Part shown: positions 1-8,100 of the stretch, piece by piece
Numbering within the stretch: the first letter of the stretch is position 1
Layout: every line of letters begins with the position of its first letter
NCBI GenBank assembly: GCA_025934355.1
Contig: JAICYF010000007.1
Span: 1 to 37,790, forward strand
DNA length: 37,790 nt
Direction of reading: 5' to 3'
From: Acidothermaceae bacterium
Lineage (GTDB): Bacteria > Actinomycetota > Actinomycetes > Acidothermales > Acidothermaceae
Translations under genes and position numbers: made by a program
Notes under the pieces: generated by a model
The model's database searches: none
What the model was told of the DNA's origin: nothing
The model's input: only the letters and a program-made list of their open reading frames with translations

Positions 1-702
1 GGCACCATCCGCGGCGGCGGCGGCGGCTCGGCGGGAGCCCTCGGCGGCAGCGGGTTGCCCTCGCCGACGGGCAGTTGCTTCGACACCGCGAGCCCGACTC
101 CGGCCGCGCCGTCGTCCGCAATCGTCGGCAGCGAGAGCTCGCTTCGTAGCCCGGCGACGAGCACCCCCGCGCAGCCCTCCTCTTCACGGTCGGCTCCGCC
201 GCCGAACGTGTTGAACTCCGACCAGCCGACGCAGCAAGGTCCAAGTTCGGAGATCCGCGACGTCACACTGGCCGACCCGGCGCCCGGCTATCCGCTGCGC
301 CGCGCCACCGATTCATTGGCGCCGACCGGATTCGGCCCGTCGTCGACTTACTGGGCGGCGACCTACTTGCTCGCGCAAACGCCAGGAGCGGAGCACTCGC
401 TCGGTGGCGGAGGGATGGAGACCGACCCGACCGGCCCCGAAGCCACGGTGATTGTCATCGACGGGCATCCGTTCAATCTCGACAACCCGACGACGATCGA
501 AGGACTTCCGGTCAGCGAGACGACCACGGTGCTCGGACATCAGGCGTGGGTCACAAGTGCGTGCGACCAGACCGACATCGTCTTTTCGACCGGCCGATTC
601 CAGGTGCTGCTTGCCGCTTTCCCCGGTGGCGACGACTCGGTTCGTGACGCGAACGTCGCGCGGTTGGCGGCCGTGGCCGAGCGGTTACACGGCCTGCAGT
701 AG
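1..702 (+). CDS. Hypothetical protein, C-terminal part (5' end outside window); Pro/Ser-rich linker followed by a globular domain
   Basis: Frame is open from base 1 through the TAG at 700-702; Pro/Ser-rich N-terminal stretch then a non-repetitive domain (…VIDGHPFNLDNPTTIEGLPVSETTTVLGHQAWVTSACDQTDIVFSTG…). Confidence 0.55.
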   Translation, partial: GTIRGGGGGSAGALGGSGLPSPTGSCFDTASPTPAAPSSAIVGSESSLRSPATSTPAQPSSSRSAPPPNVLNSDQPTQQGPSSEIRDVTLADPAPGYPLRRATDSLAPTGFGPSSTYWAATYLLAQTPGAEHSLGGGGMETDPTGPEATVIVIDGHPFNLDNPTTIEGLPVSETTTVLGHQAWVTSACDQTDIVFSTGRFQVLLAAFPGGDDSVRDANVARLAAVAERLHGLQ

Positions 703-898
703 CGCAGCTGGCGGCGATTCGGCGGCCTGACGGCAGTGACCGATCGACGCTTCGCGACGACACCAGGAATTCGTGAACACTTTGGCGCTTCCTCGGCTAC
801 GCCGACGCTGACGCCGACGAACTGACGGTCATCGAGACGGTCGGGGCTGGCGCGGTGTCGGCGGTCCATGCGGCAACCCGACCGTCGCCGAGCCACAA

Positions 899-1422
899 CT
901 ATTCCTCTTCCTTTGCCGCCAGCAACCGCGCGAGTACGCCGTTGATCTTTGGCCATGCGAAAGGCGCTTCGTGATCCGTAGGTTGTTCAGCCTCCGCGAG
1001 AAGTTCGCGCAACCGTGGCACACTCTCCTTCCTCCGTCTGCGCAGCCCCCGCGCCGTCTTCTGCGGCAAGAACGCCTGCGGATGACGCATGAAAAGCACT
1101 CGCCGTCCGGCCGATGCCGTCGTAGCGATAGGAAGGCTCGCCAGAGGCCCTGACGAGGGGCTGCCAGCCGTCGTCGTAACGGTGGATGCATCCGTACGCC
1201 AGCGCGCGCGATGCTGCCGCGCCACGAACTGACTCGCCCGTCGTAGACCCATGTCCTTCGATCGGTTGCGACCGGAGGTGCAACACTTGTTCCGTGGAGG
1301 TAGGGAACCGACAGGCTCGCGATGGAATCAGGTGGTGCCGACGCATCCGCAAGACCAGTCAGGCCTACAAGCGAAAGCAACACGGCAAGCACGCCGACCA
1401 GCAGGAGATAGAAGCGCCGCAT
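899..1422 (-). pseudogene. Possible frameshifted remnant of a small secreted protein
   Basis: A signal peptide starts at 1422 (MRRFYLLLVGVLAVLLSLVGLTGLADASA). Protein-like continuation moves to other minus frames (YGCIHRYDDGWQPLVRASGEPSYRYDGIG in 987..1352; RRVLFMRHPQAFLPQKTARGLRRRRKESVPRLRELL in 899..1252). Confidence 0.35.
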
Positions 1423-1457
1423 GTTGTCAGGTCCGCCTCCCGCTGACTGGCGTCGCT

Positions 1458-1958
1458 TCATCGGTCGCTGCGACCTGCGAGTCGCGCGAGCCCGTCACGT
1501 ACTGGCCCCCGGACGGGAATCCGAGCCCACCACCACCCCTCGCCGCGTTCACTGCGGCTGACGATGACTTCGAGCAGATGCTCGTTATCCGGAATCGTCA
1601 TTACCTCGAACTTGCCGTCAGCCCGGGCCAGGCAGTCGGCCGCCAAGTGCCGCACTGCATCTGGCGCTGCGAGCAGGCCCTGTTCGACTCGGTCGCGGAT
1701 GTGCAACGCGGCAACGTAATCGTGCTCGGTCCACGAGTCCGCATGTTCCGTAGTTCGCTGAGCCTCCGCGTCGAGCTGGTCAACGTGCGCGGCCCAACCG
1801 GCCAGGAGCTCAGCCAACGACGAGGTCCGCCCATGCGACAGCGAAACCTCGGTAGCCGCTAACTGGGCGATCTCGTCATCGCCCATCTCGGGAAAGTACC
1901 GCCGCAAGCGATCCATCCACGAGGTCACTTCCCCGGGTAGTACACGGTACTGCGCCAC
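1458..1958 (-). CDS. Hypothetical protein, candidate immunity protein
   Basis: 166-aa acidic soluble ORF with GTG start 7 nt after the stop of the toxin-like fragment 1965..2209; position matches toxin-then-immunity order. Confidence 0.55.
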   Translation of the reverse strand: MAQYRVLPGEVTSWMDRLRRYFPEMGDDEIAQLAATEVSLSHGRTSSLAELLAGWAAHVDQLDAEAQRTTEHADSWTEHDYVAALHIRDRVEQGLLAAPDAVRHLAADCLARADGKFEVMTIPDNEHLLEVIVSRSERGEGWWWARIPVRGPVRDGLARLAGRSDR

Positions 1959-1964
1959 GGTGCA

Positions 1965-2209
1965 TCACCTGACGATGACTCGGACGCCTCCGTACTCGTA
2001 TCGAACGGCATTTTGGCCCGGCAGCGGGACGGGTTGACCGTTCTTCAAGGCCGCGCTGATCTCATCCAGGCTCGGCCGGCCAGGTATGTCCCCCTCGCCA
2101 ATGTGTTGGTACGTCAACTGCGCGATCTCATCGTCTGAGAAGTTGCGTCCCGGGACGTGGTGTGCGAGTTCCCTGTTGATGAGCGTGGCGTCGTGATGTG
2201 AGACGGCCA
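1965..2209 (-). pseudogene. C-terminal fragment of a toxin-like protein, 5' end replaced by the IS256 element
   Basis: Reading frame …SHHDATLINRELAHHVPGRNFSDDEIAQLTYQHIGEGDIPGRPSLDEISAALKNGQPVPLPGQNAVRYEYGGVRVIVR; upstream codons fall inside the IS terminal repeat at 2210-2223. Confidence 0.5.
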
Positions 2210-3528
2210 CCGCGTGATCCTCGAACGAGTTCCTGCGAAAGATCTCGAGACGAGGAGAACGCGATGGCCGCAAGGCCCAGTATCGACGTGTCCGGATGGC
2301 TTGCCGAGCAGCTCGCCCAGGCCAGTCCGGATTTGCTGCGTGAGATGGTCAAGGGCTTCGCCGAGGCGCTGATGAGCGCGGGGGCTGACGCGGTGTGCGG
2401 CGCGCCGTATGGCGAGCGCGCCGAGGCTCGGACGAACACCCGTAACGGATATCGGCGACGGGAGTGGGACACCCGCGCCGGGTCGATCGAGGTGGCGATC
2501 CCGAAGCTGCGCACCGGCTCGTATTTCCCGGACTGGTTGTTGGAGCGGCGCCGACGCGCGGAAGCCGCGCTGGTCAGCGTGGTCGCCACCTCCTACCTGC
2601 TCGGGGTGTCCACCCGGCGGATGGAAAAGCTGGTCGCCACGCTTGGCGTTGACCGGCTTTCCAAAAGCCAGGTCTCGGTGATGGCGCGCGAGCTGGACGA
2701 GCTCGTCGAGGCGTTTCGCACCCGGCCGCTCGACGCCGGGCCCTACACCTTCGTCGCCGCCGACGCACTCGTGTTGAAGGTGCGCGAGGGCGGCCGCACG
2801 GTGGGCGTGCACGCACTGCTGGCCAGTGGCGTGAACGCCGACGGCTACCGGGAGATCCTCGGCCTGCAGGTCACCTCCGCCGAGGACGGCGCCGGCTGGT
2901 TGGCGTTCTTCCGCGACCTGGTCGCCCGCGGCCTGTCCGGGGTCGCGCTCGTCACCTCTGACGCGCACGCCGGGCTGGTCGAGGCGATCGGCGTGACTCT
3001 TCCCGGCGCGTCCTGGCAACGGTGCCGCACCCACTATGCGGCGAACCTGATGGCGATCACCCCCAAGCACTCCTGGGGATGGGTGAAAGCCTTGCTGCAC
3101 AGCATCTTCGACCAACCCGACGCCGAGGCCGTGCACGCCCAGTTAGACCGAGTGCTCGACGCGTTGGACGAAAAACTGCCCGCCGTCGCCGCGCATCTAG
3201 ATGCCGCTCGCGCCGACGTGTTGGCGTTCACCGCTTTCCCCAAGGAGGTCTGGCGGCAGATCTGGTCGAACAATCCTCAAGAGCGACTCAACCGCGAGAT
3301 CCGGCGCCGCACCGACGTCGTCGGCATCTTCCCCGACCGGGCCGCGCTGATCCGTCTCGTCGGCGCCGTGTTGGCCGAGCAACACGACGAATGGACCGAG
3401 ATGCGTCGCTACATCGGCCTGGAAGTACTAGCCAAAAGCCGGCTCAACACCATCACCAGCGACCAACCGCAACCGGAGGTGACCCTGCCAGCCATCACCG
3501 CATAAAGTCAGACCCGAAGATCACGCGG
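2210..3528 (+). mobile_element. IS256-family insertion sequence
   Basis: Transposase flanked by inverted termini CCGCGTGATCCTCG (2210-2223) and CGAAGATCACGCGG (3515-3528), 13/14 matches; boundaries estimated by eye. Confidence 0.75.
2264..3505 (+). CDS. IS256-family (Mutator-type) transposase
   Basis: ATG at 2264 preceded by GAGGAG; characteristic blocks TRNGYRRREWDTRAGSIEVAIPKLR, YLLGVSTRRMEKLV, ALVTSDAHAGLVEAI, WQRCRTHYAANLM, EVWRQIWSNNPQERLNREIRRRTDVVGIFP. Confidence 0.93.
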   Translation: MAARPSIDVSGWLAEQLAQASPDLLREMVKGFAEALMSAGADAVCGAPYGERAEARTNTRNGYRRREWDTRAGSIEVAIPKLRTGSYFPDWLLERRRRAEAALVSVVATSYLLGVSTRRMEKLVATLGVDRLSKSQVSVMARELDELVEAFRTRPLDAGPYTFVAADALVLKVREGGRTVGVHALLASGVNADGYREILGLQVTSAEDGAGWLAFFRDLVARGLSGVALVTSDAHAGLVEAIGVTLPGASWQRCRTHYAANLMAITPKHSWGWVKALLHSIFDQPDAEAVHAQLDRVLDALDEKLPAVAAHLDAARADVLAFTAFPKEVWRQIWSNNPQERLNREIRRRTDVVGIFPDRAALIRLVGAVLAEQHDEWTEMRRYIGLEVLAKSRLNTITSDQPQPEVTLPAITA

Positions 3529-3557
3529 AGACCGAATCAAACACCACGCCGCGGGAC

Positions 3558-3950
3558 GTGACCACCGAACCCGAGGACGAAGAGTTCCTGACACGCCAGC
3601 TGGCCGACTTCCAGTTCCTCATCGTCACACTGCGCCGGCTCCGACGAGCCGCACCCATCGCCACCAACGTCACATCAGCAGCCGACCAGATCCACGAAGC
3701 GATCGCGCGATTCGACACCGCACTGCCCGGGATCGCGACCATGCGCAACGTCGGCGAACACATCGACGACTATGCCCTCGACCGCCCGACCCGACACCAC
3801 CGCAACGTCAACCGCCGCATGCTCCAAGTCGCAGCCTGGGGCGACACGAACTATCGATGGCTCGGCATCGACTTCAACATTGACGCCACCCTCCCGGCAG
3901 CCCAGCAACTCTTCCGTGCCGTCCGCGACGCCCAGCAAAATCACGGATGA
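3558..3950 (+). CDS. Hypothetical protein, possibly HEPN-like
   Basis: 130-aa ORF with GTG start, coding-like composition; contains MRNVGEHIDDYAL, matching the HEPN R-x4-H pattern. Confidence 0.5.
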   Translation: MTTEPEDEEFLTRQLADFQFLIVTLRRLRRAAPIATNVTSAADQIHEAIARFDTALPGIATMRNVGEHIDDYALDRPTRHHRNVNRRMLQVAAWGDTNYRWLGIDFNIDATLPAAQQLFRAVRDAQQNHG

Positions 3951-3976
3951 GCTCGCACGTAGCCGGGCTCATCCAA

Positions 3977-4348
3977 CTACTGTCCGGCCGCAGGCATCCG
4001 CTCGTCGAAGACCTTCGTGATGCACGCCTCGGCAACCGGACGACGGCCTTCCATCACGAGGAATCGGGCGTCCGGATGCACAAGGTCGGCTACCAAGTGC
4101 CGAGCGATGAAGTCGACCTTGACGTCGACTTCACCGTCTTCGACCTCGTCGATGTAGTCGAGCATCACGCTGAAGTGCTCTCCACCAGCAGGCCAATCCG
4201 GAACCACCTGCTCATCATCACCGCGCACGAACACAGCTGTCGCAGCGAAGAACGGCCCCGGTGGCGGCCCAGCAACGCGACCACCGTCGCCCGGAGAACG
4301 CCACGATACGTGCGCAAGCGCGAGAGGTTCATCAAGCCTGCGCATCAC
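3977..4348 (-). CDS. Hypothetical protein, candidate immunity protein of the 4345..4902 gene
   Basis: GTG start (4348) overlaps the upstream TGA (4347-4345) as GTGA; acidic 123-aa ORF. Confidence 0.55.
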   Translation of the reverse strand: MMRRLDEPLALAHVSWRSPGDGGRVAGPPPGPFFAATAVFVRGDDEQVVPDWPAGGEHFSVMLDYIDEVEDGEVDVKVDFIARHLVADLVHPDARFLVMEGRRPVAEACITKVFDERMPAAGQ

Positions 4349-4902
4349 GACACTTCCCAGATCCCAGACAGCAGTCGATTGAACTCTGAGAGCTGGCTCT
4401 CGTCGACGTAGCGTGCCGGCCCGATGCCGTCCAACTTCTCCCAGCGCATCAGCTGGTCAGCGAAGGACGACGGAACTCGAGTTCCCACGACGGCACCTTG
4501 ACCACCGTTGAGCGTCTGCCCCCACTGCGCAGCATCCTCAGGGTTCTCCGCGAAGAACTTCCCACTCATGCTCGGCCCACCAGCACGGAACTGACCAGTT
4601 GCGCGAACGTCCGCCAGCTCGTTCGGATCGACCGCCCGATACAGCGTCGTTGAGTCTTCTGCGGCAAAGCCCGAAGCCGCCCCCGACGCAGGTCCGGCGC
4701 GTGCAGCTGTCGCCGGCCCGAAGTTGGAGGTGGAGGCTGGCGCTGACTCCGCGGGGCAGTGCAGAGTCCGCGACGACAGTTGGGGAGCGCCGTCGTAGAT
4801 GTAGGTGGCGGCCTTGGACGACGACCCCGGGACCAAGAACGCACCGAGCAGAGCCAGCGCGATGACGAGGAGCCGCATCGCCCAGCTGTGCGCACGCGTC
4901 AC
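4345..4902 (-). CDS. Secreted toxin-like protein with C-terminal YRAV…GKFFAENPEDAAQWG domain
   Basis: GTG at 4902 (or ATG 4878); signal peptide MRLLVIALALLGAFLVPGSSSKA; C-terminal domain TTLYRAVDPNELADVRATGQFRAGGPSMSGKFFAENPEDAAQWGQ. Confidence 0.6.
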   Translation of the reverse strand: MTRAHSWAMRLLVIALALLGAFLVPGSSSKAATYIYDGAPQLSSRTLHCPAESAPASTSNFGPATAARAGPASGAASGFAAEDSTTLYRAVDPNELADVRATGQFRAGGPSMSGKFFAENPEDAAQWGQTLNGGQGAVVGTRVPSSFADQLMRWEKLDGIGPARYVDESQLSEFNRLLSGIWEVS

Positions 4903-4903
4903 G

Positions 4904-5143
4904 TCAGTTGCCGATCTCTTCCTCAAACTCGACGGCCCAGCCTCGGTTGCCAGCGGCCCATTGCCGGTCGGCTTCCTTAACAAACGACCAAGCGTCTCCG
5001 ACTCCAAGGAGCGGCTCCAGCACGGTGTTGGGGGCACGCGTGACGTGTTGCTGAGCCGTCTCGGGCCAGCCATGCGGCGCGACCTCAACCTCGTAAAGCC
5101 GAGTGAATGGGATCTTCGATGCGACTCGCCTGATGCGGATCAT
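4904..5143 (-). CDS. Small protein, candidate cognate immunity protein of the YD/RHS toxin tip
   Basis: 79 aa (MIRIRRVASKIPFTRLYEVEVAPHGWPET…); ATG at 5143 overlaps the YD-protein TGA as ATGA. Confidence 0.6.
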   Translation of the reverse strand: MIRIRRVASKIPFTRLYEVEVAPHGWPETAQQHVTRAPNTVLEPLLGVGDAWSFVKEADRQWAAGNRGWAVEFEEEIGN

Positions 5144-8100
5144 GGCTGGAAGTCCTGGAAGTAGTTCCAATACCCGTCCACCTGGTCGAGCTCCATGTCG
5201 TAAAAGTCGCTGGGCGGCATCCCCGGCGGTTCGCCGATGTCGATGATCTTGGACCCAGCGTTCATCTCGTTGTTGATCCAGCGCTTGTTGAACCACATGT
5301 CGACGCGGTTCAGGGTCTTCGGGGCGACCCGCTGCAGTCCACGGGGTATCCAGCTCGGAGTCCCCTTGTAGTAGTCGAACCCGTTCTTCTCGGCGTACGG
5401 GATGACGCGGCCGCCCATGTTCCGGCCCATGACCACCGTTCGTTCAGCCGCACTCGCGTCTTCTGCGACGAGGTCGGTTGCTCCGGCGCGGGTGACGATG
5501 AGGTTGACGCCGCCGGCGAGCCCGGTGGCGAGGCCGGCGGTGCCGGCGACGCCGGCGGCGCCTTGCAGGCCGTATTTGAGTTGGGTGGAGATTGGCAGGC
5601 CTTGCTCGGCGGCTTGGATCTCGTTGTAGTAGCCGTCGATCGCTTGGTAGGCAGGGTCGTAGGCCATGACCATGGAGTCCCATACGCTGTTGCCGTTGTC
5701 GCGGGCGGCGGAGTAGGCGGCCATGCCGCGGTAGATGGGGTCGTAGCTTTCGGCGAGGGCGTCGAAGACGCTGGTGCCGCAGGCGATGCGTTTTTGGACG
5801 GGGTCGGAGAAGATGTTGCCCTTGGTCCAAAAGTCGCCGCTGAACGGGTTGGTCGCCCCGCCCAGGCCGGTGGGGTCGGTGCGGTTGGCCGGGTCGCCGC
5901 CGGCGTAGCTGTAGGGCTGGCCGGTGAGGTCTAGGGCCGGGTCGAGGGTGAGGAACTGGTCGCTGGCCGGGTCGAGGTGGCGGTGGGTCAGGTAGGCGAA
6001 CCCGGTGCCGGTGTCGGTGATGGCGCCGGCGAACCCGATCACGGTGGCGGGCTGGGCCGCCGGGATGCCTTGGGCGTAGGGCAGCAGGGCGAGCCCGTCG
6101 GCTTGCACCCGCACGCCGGTGGGGCTGTAGGTGAACGCGGCGGCCGGCTGCCCGGCCGCGTCGGTGAGCAGCCGCGTCGACCCAAGCCGGTCTGCGTGCA
6201 GAAACACCGTGCCCGCGGTCGACGCCCTGCCGAACACGTCGGCTTGCTCGACGATCAACCCGCCAGGCCCAGCCACGTAGTCATGGGAACCGTCGGACAG
6301 CAACGCCGGCACGCTGGCCAACGTGTTCCAGGCGTAGTTGGCGGTGGTGGTCGTGGGCACCACGGTGGTGGTGTCGTCCACCGTCGTCGTCGCCGTGGCC
6401 CGCAGCCCGTCACCGGTGTAGGAGTAGGTGGCGGTGACCGGTGCCTGCGGCCGGACTTGGCCCAGCCCGGCCACCTGCGTCAGCTCGAACTTGGCGCCGC
6501 CGTCGCCGCCGTCCGGGGTGCCGTCGGCATTGCGGTCGCCCGCCGGCCCGACCTGCGTGGCGGGATGCGCGTAGCCGTCACCCAGTTCGCCCTCGGCGTC
6601 GCGACCCAACGCGACGACGTGTTCGTCGACGGTGGAGATCAGGCTGTGAACGTACCCCGCAGCCACTGAAGACGCGGTCACGCCGTCGATGAGCTGCGGC
6701 GCCGGGCAGTTCTTCGGGTCGTCTGACGTGCAGACAGCGCCGCGGGGTCCGATCTGCCCGGTGTTGTCGTCTCCCCAACCGAACACCTGGCCACGGGTCG
6801 AGAGCGCCACCGCGTGGGCCCCGCCGGTGGCGACCATCTTGATCTGCGGCAGGCCCGCGATTTGGGTGGGCTTCGCAACTGACTGAACGCTGGGCGCCGT
6901 ACCAAGGCCAAGCTCGCCGTAATGGTTGTCGCCCCAGGCGTACACCGCGCCGGCGGAGGTTAGCGCGTACGACGACGCGCCTCCGGCCGCGACCTGGACG
7001 ACGTGGTCGACGCCGTCGACCAGCACCGGGATCAGATTCGCGACCTGGTGGCCTTTCCCATTTCCGGGGATCCCGCCGTTGCCCTTGCCGTTGCTAGAGA
7101 TGCTTTGCGGTGTGGCGGCAGCATCGGCGGCGACGTTGCTGTGTCCCTTGCCGTTCCCGGGAGTGCCGCCGTTGCCGACACCGTTGTCGGTCTTGCAACT
7201 CGCCGCGCCGCCGTTCCCGTTGCCGTTCCCTGGTGTGCCGCCGTTGCCGACACCGTTGTCGCTCTTGCACGTAGTTTCTCCAGGATCGCCGCCGTCGCTG
7301 GCGCCGGGGTCGTTGGCTTGGCTGGGATCGGCGGGGTGCGGAGCTGAGTCGCCCCACGCGTACACCTGGCCGTTAGCGGTCGCGGCCAACACGTGCGTCG
7401 GGCCGTCTGGCAGCGCGCCGGCGGAGATGTCGACCACCGTGGGCAGACCTTGCACCTGAACGGGGGACGTCGCGTCGGTGGTCGTGCCGTCGCCGAGCTG
7501 ACCGTCGTCGTTCTCGCCCCACGCGTAGACCTTGCCGTCTGCCGTTAGCGCATATGAGGAATCACCTGCCGCCGCGACGGTGACCACTCCGGTCAGGCCG
7601 GGCACTTGCACTGGCTTTGTCGCGTCGGCGGTCGTGCTGTTGCCCAGCTGGCCGTGGCTGTTCGACCCCCAAGCGAAGACATGTCCGTCGGTTGACGCGG
7701 CTAACGCGTGGTCACGTCCGGCGGCGACTTGCAGGATCGTCGGAAGGCCCGGGACGGTGACCTCGGTCGGGCAGGTGGTGCCACACGCGCCGCCGTCCCC
7801 GATCTCGCCGAAGCTGTTGTCGCCCCACGCGCGCACCGAACCGTCACCACGCACCGCGAGCGAGAAGAACTCGCCAGCGGCCAACAAGTGATACGGCGAG
7901 CGTCCGGGGACGTTCACCGACGTCAGCTGACTCGTCTGGTCATAGCCGAAGGTCGAGGTAAGCCCGCCCGTCGTCTGTGAAACGCGGTCACCGACGGCGT
8001 TGAAACCGTACGACGTGGGAATGGCACCGGGTCCGACTGATCCGGTCAGCTGTGATGCTGAATCGTAGGAGAGTGCCGTGCCGTCAGGCAGGCCAGTGAC

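Noticed and set aside
2114-3136. 340-aa minus-strand ORF
   Set aside because: Antisense to the IS256 transposase; its last part merely joins the toxin-like fragment region in a different frame.
3947-4411. 154-aa plus-strand ORF
   Set aside because: Antisense to the immunity-like gene 3977..4348, which has better composition and a coupled start.
5977-6669. 230-aa plus-strand Gly/Val-rich ORF
   Set aside because: Mirror frame of the YD/RHS core; repeats in the true gene generate long spurious plus-strand ORFs throughout 5.4-11.9 kb.
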